Source: Corticibacter populi (GTDB lineage: Bacteria > Pseudomonadota > Gammaproteobacteria > Burkholderiales > Burkholderiaceae_C). From it: DNA of 64,000 nt. Positions 36,376 through 45,049 of this stretch are shown piece by piece. The translations under genes and the position numbers were made by a program. Where the stretch lies: contig NZ_SGWR01000001.1 in the NCBI RefSeq assembly GCF_004217315.1, positions 868,001 through 932,000 on the forward strand. The letters are read 5' to 3'. Numbering within the stretch: position 1 is the stretch's first letter; every line of letters begins with the position of its first letter. The notes below the pieces were generated by a model. That model did no database searches, was not told where the DNA came from, and was given only the letters and a program-made list of their open reading frames with translations.

Positions 36376-36465
36376 CCTCGCAACCGCCTTTCAATCAGAA
36401 CCCGGCAAGCGGTGCAGACCGACCTGCATCCGCCTGCCCGGGCCCTTGGCCTCCAATGGCCTCGC

Positions 36466-37440
36466 TCACTTGCGCAGGAACAGTTCGGAGAAGCGCTTGA
36501 GCAGCGCATCGCGACCGGCCCGCTCGGCCTCGTCCGCCGTCGGCAGGGCCTGGATCTCGGCCAGCGGGGGGCGCTGGGCCGCGACATCGGTGCGGGCCGG
36601 AATCAGGAAGGTCTTGGCCACCAGTTGCTGCCCCTGCTCGGACAGCACGTAGTCGACGAATCGCCGGGCCTCGTCCTGCTGGCGCGAGCCCTTGAGGATC
36701 ATCATCGGCCGCGCCGCCACCACCGTGCCGCTGCTGGGGAAGATGATCTCGATCTTCTCGCCCTTGCTCTGGGCCCCGTAGGTGATGTAATCGACCGCGC
36801 CGAACACCGCCGCCTTGGCGCCCTGCAGCACCGGGTTGAGCGCCTGCGCATTGGCACCGGCGATGTTCATGCCATTGGCCTTGAGCTCGCCGAACAGGCG
36901 CCAAGCCTGCGCGCCATGTGCGGCCTCCAGCCCCGAGAGCAGTTCCAGCGCCGTGCCGGACTGGCTGGGATCGGGCATGTTCACCTTGCCTGCAAACGCC
37001 GGGCTGGCCAGATCGCCCCAGTCGGCGGGCCGGGGCGTGCCGCTGGCCGGATTCCAGGCAATCGCCAGGGCCGAGAGGCCCTGCGCCACATAGCCGGGCG
37101 CCTTGTAGGCAGCGGGCACCGAGGCGGCGTTCGGGCTCTGGTAGTTCAGCAGCCAGCCGCGCTGCTCCAGATCGACGGCACTGTCCCACGAAGCCGAGAT
37201 GACGACATCGGCGTGAGGATTGGCCGCCTCGGCCTCCAGACGGGCCATGACCTTGCCGGTGGTGCCCTGGAAATAATCCACCTTGATGCCGCTTTCGGCC
37301 TCGAAACCGGCCGCGAGATCCTTGATCAGCCCTTCCGGCCCGGCCGTGTAGACCGTCAGCGCAAAACTGGCCCCCGAAGAGGCGGCCAGGCCAATAAGCG
37401 CCAAGGCCTTGGCGATGTTGGATTGGATGAAGCGGGGCAT
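36466..37440 (-). CDS. ABC transporter substrate-binding protein (FbpA/PhnS2-like)
   Basis: A 324-residue periplasmic binding protein. The signal peptide covers about residues 1-28 (ASSGASFA), and the mature protein starts LTVYTAGPEGLIKDLAAGFE, typical of the family shared by iron(III), sulfate-like and 2-aminoethylphosphonate binders. AAAGGAAA precedes the ATG at 37440. In the region where classical FbpA proteins have an adjacent tyrosine pair, the protein reads AVFGAVDYITYG, with two separated tyrosines; this weakly argues against a standard ferric-iron binder. A candidate Pho box upstream of the cluster suggests a phosphorus-containing substrate, but this is inference. Confidence 0.85.
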   Translation of the reverse strand: MPRFIQSNIAKALALIGLAASSGASFALTVYTAGPEGLIKDLAAGFEAESGIKVDYFQGTTGKVMARLEAEAANPHADVVISASWDSAVDLEQRGWLLNYQSPNAASVPAAYKAPGYVAQGLSALAIAWNPASGTPRPADWGDLASPAFAGKVNMPDPSQSGTALELLSGLEAAHGAQAWRLFGELKANGMNIAGANAQALNPVLQGAKAAVFGAVDYITYGAQSKGEKIEIIFPSSGTVVAARPMMILKGSRQQDEARRFVDYVLSEQGQQLVAKTFLIPARTDVAAQRPPLAEIQALPTADEAERAGRDALLKRFSELFLRK

Positions 37441-37601
37441 GTGTTTCCTTTGGTTGGGTGCAGGTTTGAACAAGAAAAGAATGTTGCTGGGGCGCAGGGA
37501 CAGAAACAGGAATGTGGATGCGACGGGCGGGTGACCGCCGCAGTCCTGCCCCTCGACCATGCCTGATCGGTGTGCCAGCGCCGGAGATTGGTGCCTCGGC
37601 G

Positions 37602-38744
37602 CTAGGGCCGGTCATCCGCCGCGAACCAGCGCAGCTGTGCGGGGTCCAGACACAGGCCCACCATGCCCGCGCGCAGTTGCAGGCGCTCGCGCACCGTCGT
37701 CTGCAGACGCTCGCCACTGCTGAGTTCAAGCTGCGTGCGAAACCCACCACCGCTGTATTGCTGCGCGACGACCTGCGCCGCCAGGGGGGCCGAGCCGGCA
37801 TCCTGCAGACGGATGGCGGTCTGCGGCACCAGCAAAAGGCCGGGTGAGCCGGTGGCACCGGCCCCTGGCCTGCGATTGGCGCCGGTTTGCTGCGCCATCG
37901 ACAGCGGCCATGGCAGGCGGGCCGGCTGGCCATCGATGGATTGCGCCCGCATGTGCATGCCATCGGCGTCGCACCGGGCATCGACCAGCGCGCCGAGCTT
38001 GAGAAAACGCGCCACTTCCAGGCTGGCCGGCTCGCTCCACAACGTCTGCGGACTGGTCCGCTGCGCAATGCGGCCGCGGAGCATCACCGCCACCTCGTCG
38101 GCCATGGCGCAGGCTTCTTCATGATCGTGGGTCACATACACGGCCGTGGTGCCCAGCTCGCGCAGCAGTTCGGCAATGTCGGTGCACAGGCTCTCGCGCA
38201 AATCGCGATCCAGATTGGAGAGCGGTTCGTCGAACAGCAGCAGTGCCGGTTGCGCGACGATGGCGCGCGCCAGCGCCACACGCTGCTGTTGGCCGCCCGA
38301 AAGTGCCGCGGGCGTGCGGCTGCCCAGCCCAACCAGACCCACGCGCTCGAGCACCTGCCCAACCCTGGCGTCGATCTCGCGCGGCTCGATGCGCTGCATC
38401 TGCAATGCAAAGGCAATGTTGTCCTGCACACTCATGTGCGGCCACAGGGCATAGTCCTGAAACACCATGCCCAGGCGCCGCTTCTGCGGAGGCTCGCAGA
38501 CGCTCGCACTGGCCACCAGGCGGCCATCGAAATGGATGCTGCCGGCGCTGGGACGGTCCAACCCCGCCAGCAGTTTGAGAAGAGTCGACTTGCCGCAGCC
38601 CGACGGCCCCAGCAAGGCCAGCACACGCCCTGGCGGCAAGGCAAAATCCACCCCGGCAAGTGCCTGGAAGTCGCCGAAGCGGCGCCCCAGTGCCTGCACG
38701 GTCACCGACACGCCAGCGGCGCTTTGCGAGGAGAAGTCCTTCAT
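37602..38744 (-). CDS. ABC transporter ATP-binding protein with TOBE-type C-terminus (FbpC/PhnT2-like)
   Basis: A 380-residue ATPase: Walker [10 protein letters not shown] (about residues 48-56), signature [16 protein letters not shown], Walker B LLLFDEPLSNLDRD and H-loop VTHDHEEA. The extra C-terminal 140 residues include a TOBE-like regulatory fold, as in FbpC, PotA and PhnT2. First gene of the cluster; the binding-protein gene follows after 161 bp. The start at 38744 sits very close to the candidate -10 element (38756-38761), so a slightly downstream start cannot be excluded. Confidence 0.9.
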   Translation of the reverse strand: MKDFSSQSAAGVSVTVQALGRRFGDFQALAGVDFALPPGRVLALLGPSGCGKSTLLKLLAGLDRPSAGSIHFDGRLVASASVCEPPQKRRLGMVFQDYALWPHMSVQDNIAFALQMQRIEPREIDARVGQVLERVGLVGLGSRTPAALSGGQQQRVALARAIVAQPALLLFDEPLSNLDRDLRESLCTDIAELLRELGTTAVYVTHDHEEACAMADEVAVMLRGRIAQRTSPQTLWSEPASLEVARFLKLGALVDARCDADGMHMRAQSIDGQPARLPWPLSMAQQTGANRRPGAGATGSPGLLLVPQTAIRLQDAGSAPLAAQVVAQQYSGGGFRTQLELSSGERLQTTVRERLQLRAGMVGLCLDPAQLRWFAADDRP

Positions 38745-38755
38745 GATGGGCCGCG

Positions 38756-38789
38756 ATGCTATTGCCGGCTTGTTTCAGATGCATGACAG
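38756..38789 (-). promoter_or_regulatory. Candidate Pho box of the ABC importer cluster
   Basis: On the minus strand 38789-38772 reads CTGTCAT GCAT CTGAAAC: the first 7-mer is a perfect PhoB half-site, the second matches 4 or 5 of 7. Ten base pairs on is TAGCAT (38761-38756), a 4 of 6 match to -10, giving the same geometry as the pstS and phoD sites in this window. The weak second half-site and short leader lower confidence. Confidence 0.45.
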
Positions 38790-38840
38790 CGCTCGCACGC
38801 ATGCCTTGACAATGCGCTGGTGGGCCGCCAGCCCGCACAC

Positions 38841-38869
38841 TTGGCATTCCTGCAAAACCGTGGGATAAT
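38841..38869 (+). promoter_or_regulatory. Sigma-70-type promoter of rpmE
   Basis: TTGGCA (38841-38846) and GATAAT (38864-38869) are separated by 17 bp, each matching the consensus at 5 of 6 positions. The L31 start codon follows about 100 bp later. I see no Zur-type palindrome overlapping it. Confidence 0.75.
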
Positions 38870-38971
38870 CTTTTGTTTTCTGCGCTAAGTGCTGCGGCAA
38901 TGGGTGCTGCATGTGGCTGGCGCGAGGCACTTGCCCTCGATTCCAAGCAAGCAAAGAGAAACAGCAGCGCC

Positions 38972-39229
38972 ATGAAAGAAGGCATCCACCCCGAATACCG
39001 CGAAATCCTGTTCGTGGATCTCTCCAACGGTTTCAAGTTCGTGACCCGCTCCACCGTCGCCACCAAAGAAACCGGCACCACCGAAGACGGCCGTGAGCTG
39101 CCGCTCTTCAAGCTCGATACCTCCAGCGAGTCGCATCCCTTCTACACCGGCACTCAAAAGTCGGTGGACAACATGGGTGGTCGCGTCGAGAAGTTCCGCA
39201 ACCGCTACAGCAAGACGGCCAGCAAGTAA
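38972..39229 (+). CDS. rpmE2: Ribosomal protein L31, type B
   Basis: An 85-residue large-subunit ribosomal protein starting MKEGIHPEYREILFVDLSNG. It lacks the zinc-binding CxxC pairs of type A L31 and has the type B C-terminal HPFYTGTQKSVDNMGGRVEKFRNRY. The ATG at 38972 gives the family length. It has its own promoter (38841-38869) and a terminator immediately downstream, so it is probably monocistronic. In bacteria with both forms, type B replaces type A under zinc shortage; here there is no visible Zur site, so it may be the main L31. Confidence 0.95.
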   Translation: MKEGIHPEYREILFVDLSNGFKFVTRSTVATKETGTTEDGRELPLFKLDTSSESHPFYTGTQKSVDNMGGRVEKFRNRYSKTASK

Positions 39230-39249
39230 GCCCCGCCACCGTCGCCAGC

Positions 39250-39281
39250 AAGCAGCCCGGTTCGCGCCGCGCTGCTTTTTT
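39250..39281 (+). terminator. Intrinsic terminator after rpmE
   Basis: AAGCAGC (39250-39256) pairs with GCTGCTT (39271-39277) around a GC-rich 14-nt loop; the right arm runs into seven T residues. It lies 20 bp after the L31 stop. Confidence 0.85.
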
Positions 39282-39382
39282 GTTGCCACAATAGCGGCCT
39301 GCCAGGCGCGGCACGGCTGCGGCAACGGTCCCCGCCGCCCTGCCACCCATCCATCCCGATTGTCTCTTCTGGGTCTCAACGC

Positions 39383-41182
39383 GTGAAGTTTCCCTCCCCC
39401 GCCCTCGTCAGCCAGTCCGCCGTGCGGCGCCTGCCCCGGCCACTGCTCTGGCTGCTGTGTGTGCTCTATGTGCTGGCGGGTTTTATCGGGCGCCACCCCT
39501 GGAAGAACGAGGACGTGCTGGCCTATGGCTTCATGCAGGCACTCGCTCAGGGCAAGACGCGCTGGCTGTCACCCGAACTGCTGGGCCTGCCGCTCGAGCC
39601 CGCCAGCAGTCTGCTGCCGATCTGGCTGGGAGCGGCAGCGCTGCAGTTGCGGCCGCAATGGCTCGACCCCGAGCTGGCGGTGCGCATCCCCTTCATGCTG
39701 CTGGTGTTGCTCTCCTTCATGCTGGTCTGGTGGGCCACCTATTTCCTGGCACGCACCCGCGATGCCCAGCCCGTGCCCTTTGCCTTTGGTGGCGAGGCCA
39801 GCCCGGTGGACTATGGACGCGCCATCGCCGATGGCAGCGTGCTCGCGCTGATTGCCTGCCTGGGTTTTGCCCAGTTCTCGCACGAGACCACCGCCAGCGT
39901 GGTGCTGCTGGCCGGCGCCAGCCACCTGCTGCTGGCCTTTGCCATGGGCTTTTACCATCCGCGCCAGGCTCTGCTGGCACTGCTGACCGGCAGTGCCCTG
40001 CTGGTCCTCAGCGGCGGCATGCAGTGGCTGGCCATCATGGGCATCGGCGCCGCGCTGCTGAGCTGGTGGATGCAGATCAGCCACCCTTTCGATGAGCTGC
40101 CGGGGCGGCGCCCGCACGCGGCCACCCAGACCAACCCGGTCCCGGCGCGATGGCATGCCTGGCCGCTGATGGCCAGCATCGCCGTACTGCTGAGCCTGCT
40201 CGCCGGCCATGCCGCAGGGCTGTGGCACGGGCTGCTGCAGTGGCCGGATGCGAACCTGGACCAGTGGCGCAGCCGGCTGCGCCTGCTGGTCTGGTTTGGC
40301 TGGCCGGTCTGGCCACTGTGCCTGTGGGCGCTGTGGCGCTGGCGCAGGCAGATCTTCAATCGCACGCCCAGCCTGCACCTGGTGCTGCCCGGCTGGCTCG
40401 GTCTGGTGGCACTGCTGGGCAGCCTGGGCCTGTATGGCTCCAGCGTCGACCGGGCCCTTTTCATCGGACTGCCGATGGCCGCGACGCTGGCGGCGTTCGC
40501 TCTGCCCACCATGCGCCGCAGCGTCTCCTCGCTGATCGACTGGTTCACGCTGATCTTCTTCACGGTCTGCGGCATCACCATCTGGGTGGTGTGGACCGCC
40601 ACGCAAACCGGCGTGCCGGCCAAACCCGCTGCCAATGTGGCCAGGCTGGCCCCGGAATACGTGCCGCAATTCTCCTGGCTGGCCTTTCTGGTGGCCGCGG
40701 CGATCACCATCGCCTGGCTGGCGGTGGTGGTCTGGCGCACCGGCCGGCACCGCTCGGCACTGTGGAAGAGCCTGGTGCTGCCCGCCAGCGGCGCCACCTG
40801 GTGCCTGGTGCTGGTGATGAGCCTGTGGCTGCCCATGCTGGACTATGGCCGCAGCTACCAGCCGCAGATCGACAAGCTCGCCGAACACGTTCCTGCTGAC
40901 GTGACCTGCATCCAGCCCCATGGCCTGCGCGGCCCGCAACTGGCCGCCTTCAGCGCGCAGACCGACTGGCCATTGCGGCCCCAGTCCGACACCGTGCAGG
41001 CTCCCGGCCAATGCACCATGAGCATGGTCGCGGCCGACCAGCTCTGGCGTCATGCGCCGCAACTGCTCGCGCGGGGCTGGCAGCAGCTGGTGCGCGTGGA
41101 GCGCCCAACCAGCCAGGAAGCCATCGTGCTGTTCGTGCCCGCTGCGGCAGGGGCCACCCCGGCTGCGGCGGCGACGCCTTGA
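39383..41182 (+). CDS. Membrane glycosyltransferase of the GT-C fold (ArnT/PMT-like)
   Basis: A 599-residue protein with about 11-12 hydrophobic helices. An acidic motif in the first external loop (GRHPWKNEDVLAYGFM, residues about 34-49) is the position of the catalytic acidic residues in GT-C enzymes such as ArnT and PMT, which transfer sugars from polyprenyl-phosphate donors. A soluble-looking tail of about 110 residues follows the last helix. Start is GTG at 39383; no close ATG is in frame. The MATE gene starts 36 bp downstream. Donor and acceptor are unknown. Confidence 0.78.
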   Translation: MKFPSPALVSQSAVRRLPRPLLWLLCVLYVLAGFIGRHPWKNEDVLAYGFMQALAQGKTRWLSPELLGLPLEPASSLLPIWLGAAALQLRPQWLDPELAVRIPFMLLVLLSFMLVWWATYFLARTRDAQPVPFAFGGEASPVDYGRAIADGSVLALIACLGFAQFSHETTASVVLLAGASHLLLAFAMGFYHPRQALLALLTGSALLVLSGGMQWLAIMGIGAALLSWWMQISHPFDELPGRRPHAATQTNPVPARWHAWPLMASIAVLLSLLAGHAAGLWHGLLQWPDANLDQWRSRLRLLVWFGWPVWPLCLWALWRWRRQIFNRTPSLHLVLPGWLGLVALLGSLGLYGSSVDRALFIGLPMAATLAAFALPTMRRSVSSLIDWFTLIFFTVCGITIWVVWTATQTGVPAKPAANVARLAPEYVPQFSWLAFLVAAAITIAWLAVVVWRTGRHRSALWKSLVLPASGATWCLVLVMSLWLPMLDYGRSYQPQIDKLAEHVPADVTCIQPHGLRGPQLAAFSAQTDWPLRPQSDTVQAPGQCTMSMVAADQLWRHAPQLLARGWQQLVRVERPTSQEAIVLFVPAAAGATPAAAATP

Positions 41183-41218
41183 TGGCGCGCTGAACGGGCC
41201 CTGTTCAAGGACACCGCG

Positions 41219-42613
41219 TTGCCGGACGCCCCCCCTCCAGGCCTATCCGCCCGGTCCGAGCCCGCCTGGATCGCCCGCCAGACCGCCACCGTGCTGGTCG
41301 GCCAGTTGGCCACCATGGCGTACAGCATCACCGACACCATCGTCGCCGGCCGCCATTCGGTGGAGGCCCAGGCGGCATTGTCGGTGGCTGCGGCCGTCTT
41401 CATCAGTGTCTACATCAGCCTGCTGGCGGCCATCCAGGCACTGCAGCCGGTCTGGTCCGAACTGCTCGGTGCCGGCCGCACTGCCTCGGTCGGCGCCTCG
41501 GTGCGCCAAAGCCTGTATCTGCTGGCTGCCTTCTCGGCGCTCGGCATCGCGCTGCTGCTCTCGGCGCGCCATCTGCTGGGCTTCTTTGAGGTGCCCCGCA
41601 GTCTCCATGCGGATGTGGCGCGCTACCTGACGATTCTCGCCGCAGCCTTGCCGGTAGCGCTGGGCTACCGCGTCTTCAGCACGCTCAGCCAGGCGATCGG
41701 CATGGCACACCTGGTGACCTGGCTGCAACTGGCGGGCCTGGCCATCAAGATTCCGCTCTCGATCCTGCTGACCCAGGGGCATGGCGACTGGCCAGGGCTG
41801 GGCATTGCCGGCTGCGCCTGGGCAACCCTGGTGGTGCATGTCAGCCTGCTGGTACTGGCGCTCACGCTGTTGCTGCGCCACCGGCGCTACCAGCGCCTGC
41901 GGCTGTGGCGGCGTCCCGAGGCGTTCGACTGGCCAGCCCAGCGGCATTTCATGCGGCTGGCGATTCCAGCCGGCCTCGCCGCCGCTGTCGAGATCACCTC
42001 GTTCGCGCTGATGGCCCTGCTGATCGCGCGCCAGGGCGAAGTGGCCGCCTCGGCCCACCAGATCGCCAGCAACTTCGCCGGCATCGCCTACATGTTCCCG
42101 TTGTCACTGGCGATCGCCAGCAGCGCACGGGTGAGCTACTGGCGCGGCGCCGGCCGCGAGGCACTGGCCCAGCGCCTGGCACGGCGCTGCCTGGGCTTCT
42201 CGGTGCTGATGTCCATCGCTGTGGCGGCCACTTTGCTGGTGGCGCGCGGGTCGCTGACGGCGCACTACACCGACGATGCCGCCGTGCACGCCCTCAGCAG
42301 CGCACTGCTGCCATGGATCGGCATCTACCATCTCGCCGACAGCCTGCAGCTGATGTGCATCTTTCTGCTGCGCTGCTGGCGTGTCACCCTCGCACCTTTG
42401 CTGATCTACCCGGTGATGCTGTGGGGCTTCGGCGTGGCCGGCGGCTACTGGCTGGCCTATCACGGCCTGGCCGGCTGGCCGGCCCAGCAGGCACCCTGGC
42501 CATTCTGGGCCGCCAGCGCGCTGGGCCTGGCCATCACCGCCGCGCTGCTGACGGGCCTGCTGCGCATGGTACTGCGGCTGCACCATCCGAAGGGCGCCCT
42601 CGCCGCTGGCTGA
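41219..42613 (+). CDS. MATE family efflux transporter
   Basis: A 464-residue exporter with 12 predicted helices in two related halves, of the multidrug and toxic compound extrusion family (NorM-like). Family segments include QLATMAYSITDTIVAGRHS in helix 1 and IPAGLAAAVEITSFALMALL in helix 7. Start is TTG at 41219, supported by CAAGGA just upstream. Co-orientation and 36-bp spacing suggest co-transcription with the GT-C gene. Convergent with phoR. Confidence 0.9.
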   Translation: MPDAPPPGLSARSEPAWIARQTATVLVGQLATMAYSITDTIVAGRHSVEAQAALSVAAAVFISVYISLLAAIQALQPVWSELLGAGRTASVGASVRQSLYLLAAFSALGIALLLSARHLLGFFEVPRSLHADVARYLTILAAALPVALGYRVFSTLSQAIGMAHLVTWLQLAGLAIKIPLSILLTQGHGDWPGLGIAGCAWATLVVHVSLLVLALTLLLRHRRYQRLRLWRRPEAFDWPAQRHFMRLAIPAGLAAAVEITSFALMALLIARQGEVAASAHQIASNFAGIAYMFPLSLAIASSARVSYWRGAGREALAQRLARRCLGFSVLMSIAVAATLLVARGSLTAHYTDDAAVHALSSALLPWIGIYHLADSLQLMCIFLLRCWRVTLAPLLIYPVMLWGFGVAGGYWLAYHGLAGWPAQQAPWPFWAASALGLAITAALLTGLLRMVLRLHHPKGALAAG

Positions 42614-42664
42614 GCCTGCCCCTCCCCCACCAATCAGCGGGAGTCGTCGTTGGTTGAGCTGTTG

Positions 42665-44179
42665 TCAAGCCGCCAGCATGCGCTCGCGGCGCTGGCGCTC
42701 GGCCTCCTTGGCCTGCAGCATGACCACGGTTTGCAGGCGTGCCGCCGGGAGCTCGATGCGGAAGGTCGATCCTTTGCCGAGCACACTCTCGATCACCAGG
42801 CGGCCGCCATGGCGCTGTGTGACATGCTTGACGATGGCCAGGCCCAAACCGGTTCCGCCAGTCTCGCGCGAACGGCTGCGATCGACGCGGTAGAAGCGCT
42901 CGGTAAGCCGCGGCAGGTGCTCGGCGGCAATGCCTGGACCACTGTCCTGCACCGCGAAACTGGCACTGCCATCGGCATGCCATTGCCACAGCAGGGTAAT
43001 GACACCACCGGCCGGCGTGTAGCGCACCGCATTGGCCACCAGATTCGAGAATGCGCTGTGGATTTCCTTGTCGAAGGCAGCCAGCCGCCCCATCGAGGCC
43101 GGCCAGGCGCTGACCGGCAACGGCTGGAGTGCGGAAGCAGATTCGCCGCCGGTCGCCGACTCGGCGGCATTCTCATCCTGTTTGCGGCCAGACGGCGCGG
43201 CCAGTTCCTGCCACTGGCCCTGCTCATCGCCGTAACGCACGTGAATCGCATGCACGGCAACGTTGCGCCCAGGCGCCAGCGCCGCCGACAGTTCATAGGC
43301 CTCATCGCGGCAGCGCAGCAGCAGGTTCTTGACATCCACAAATTCGCTCAGGCTCGGCAAAGGGCTGCCTTCGAGGCGCGAGAGCGTCAGCAGATCCTCG
43401 ACCAGCACCTGCATGCGGCGGGCCTGCTTGTCCATCATTCCGTAGTAGCGCTGCTGCTCGGCAGGCGCCAGCGGCAGCGTTTGCAGGGTCTCGACCAGGC
43501 CAGAGAAAATGGTCAGGGGTGTGCGGATCTCGTGTGAGACATTGGCAATGAAATCGCGCCGCATCGCATCCGCCTTTTGCACGTGCGTGATGTCCCGCGA
43601 GAGCAGCAGTCGCTTGCCATCGCCATAGCCGAAGATCTGCACGGCCAGACGCAGGCGCCCGAGTGCCTTGGAGACATCGAGGATGCGACTGTCCATCTCC
43701 AGACTCTGGCTGAAGTCACCCACCGTGCAGTAGCTGGTGAAATCAGGGTCGCGCACCAGCAGCAGAAGCACCTTGCCCATGTCGCGCTGCTCGTCGAGGC
43801 CCAGGTGCTCGGCGGCCATGCCATTGAGCCACTCGATTTTCCATTCATGGTCGAGCAGCACGACGCCGTTGGGCGAGGCCTGCAAGGCCATGCGGATCTC
43901 GTCCAGGTAGCGGCGCAGCTTTTCTTCCTGGTACTGGTGGCGGCGCTGCTGCTTGCGCCAGAAATACTGCAGGTTGGCCCAGATGCCGATGAAGCGCCGC
44001 GGCTCGGCCGACTCCTGCTTGCTCCAGTGGAAGAAGCGCATGCCTTGCCAAGCGTAAATGAACCACCATGCCCAAGCCCCCAGCAAGGCGCCGGCGAGTG
44101 CATGCAGCCAAGTGCCGCCCCACCACCACAGCAGGGCTGCGCCGATCACCTGCGATAAACCGAAGGCCAGCCAGTACAT
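42665..44179 (-). CDS. phoR: Phosphate regulon sensor histidine kinase PhoR
   Basis: A 504-residue membrane kinase that phosphorylates PhoB when phosphate is scarce and is held inactive by Pst-PhoU when it is plentiful. It has two N-terminal helices (about residues 2-45), a PAS domain (about 90-195), the HisKA motif NVSHEIRTPLTIFSGLVETL and an ATPase domain with N box SNLVANAVRYTP, G1 DSGPGIA and G2 TGLGLAIVKHV. An insertion of about 60 residues rich in Ala, Ser and Glu lies between HisKA and the N box. I chose ATG at 44179 because it places the first helix at the N-terminus; ATG 44227 or GTG 44245 are also possible. It is the last gene of the pst-pho cluster. Confidence 0.92.
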   Translation of the reverse strand: MYWLAFGLSQVIGAALLWWWGGTWLHALAGALLGAWAWWFIYAWQGMRFFHWSKQESAEPRRFIGIWANLQYFWRKQQRRHQYQEEKLRRYLDEIRMALQASPNGVVLLDHEWKIEWLNGMAAEHLGLDEQRDMGKVLLLLVRDPDFTSYCTVGDFSQSLEMDSRILDVSKALGRLRLAVQIFGYGDGKRLLLSRDITHVQKADAMRRDFIANVSHEIRTPLTIFSGLVETLQTLPLAPAEQQRYYGMMDKQARRMQVLVEDLLTLSRLEGSPLPSLSEFVDVKNLLLRCRDEAYELSAALAPGRNVAVHAIHVRYGDEQGQWQELAAPSGRKQDENAAESATGGESASALQPLPVSAWPASMGRLAAFDKEIHSAFSNLVANAVRYTPAGGVITLLWQWHADGSASFAVQDSGPGIAAEHLPRLTERFYRVDRSRSRETGGTGLGLAIVKHVTQRHGGRLVIESVLGKGSTFRIELPAARLQTVVMLQAKEAERQRRERMLAA

Positions 44180-44289
44180 GGAAACAATGTTAGTACAAAA
44201 AGCCACGGCAAGGCCGACCGGATGCATGCCCCCACGGTGGACCACCCGCCACGAAGGGACAGCATCGCGCGGCTTGCGGCTTAGGCTTG

Positions 44290-45006
44290 CTACTGCGGGG
44301 AAGACGCCTTGGCTGCCACCGTGGGATTGGCCGTGAATCGGTAACCCACGCCACGCACGGTCTCGACCATGGCGCCAGCCATGTTCAGGGCCTCGCGCAG
44401 GCGCTTGATGTGCACATCCACCGTGCGTTCCTCGATGAAGACATGGTCACCCCATACCTTGTCGAGCAGCGAGGCGCGCGTATGCACGCGCTCGGGATGC
44501 TGCATCAGGAAGTTGAGCAGCTTGAACTCGGTGGGCCCCATCTTCAGCGGCTGCCCCGCCAGCAGCACCCGATGAGCCGAGGTATCGAGGTGCAGATTGC
44601 CGATCTGCACGGCGTCACCCGCCTGTTCGGGCGCACGGCGGCGCAGCACCGCGCGGATGCGCGCGAGCAGTTCCTGAATGGAAAACGGCTTGGTGAGGTA
44701 GTCGTCCGCCCCGGCGTCGAGACCGGCGACCTTGTCGGGTTCGTCGCCGCGCGCGGTCAGCATCAGGATGGGAATGGTCCTGGTGCGTGCCTGGCTGCGC
44801 CACTTGCGCGCCAGCACCAGGCCGCTCTGGCCCGGCAGCATCCAGTCGAGCAGGATGACATCGGGGAGGATGTTGTCGAGCTCGCGCTGGGCCGCCTCGC
44901 CGTTGTCCACACAAATGGGCTCGTAGCCGTAATGGCGAAGATTGACGGCGATCAGCTCGCTGATGCCTTCCTCGTCTTCGACGACCAGTACACGGGGACC
45001 ACTCAT
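44290..45006 (-). CDS. phoB: Phosphate regulon response regulator PhoB
   Basis: A 238-residue OmpR-class regulator. The receiver domain has the acidic pocket EDE (residues 10-12), the phosphorylated aspartate in VILLDWMLPG (about D54) and the lysine in TKPFS. The C-terminal winged helix ends RTVDVHIKRLREAL and VRGVGYRF. Phosphorylated PhoB binds Pho boxes; candidate boxes in this window precede pstS, phoD and the ABC cluster. It follows phoU by 43 bp. Confidence 0.96.
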   Translation of the reverse strand: MSGPRVLVVEDEEGISELIAVNLRHYGYEPICVDNGEAAQRELDNILPDVILLDWMLPGQSGLVLARKWRSQARTRTIPILMLTARGDEPDKVAGLDAGADDYLTKPFSIQELLARIRAVLRRRAPEQAGDAVQIGNLHLDTSAHRVLLAGQPLKMGPTEFKLLNFLMQHPERVHTRASLLDKVWGDHVFIEERTVDVHIKRLREALNMAGAMVETVRGVGYRFTANPTVAAKASSPQ

Positions 45007-45049
45007 GGCTGCTGCGACTCCTTTTCTTGCGTGAGGTGGACGGCGTGCG

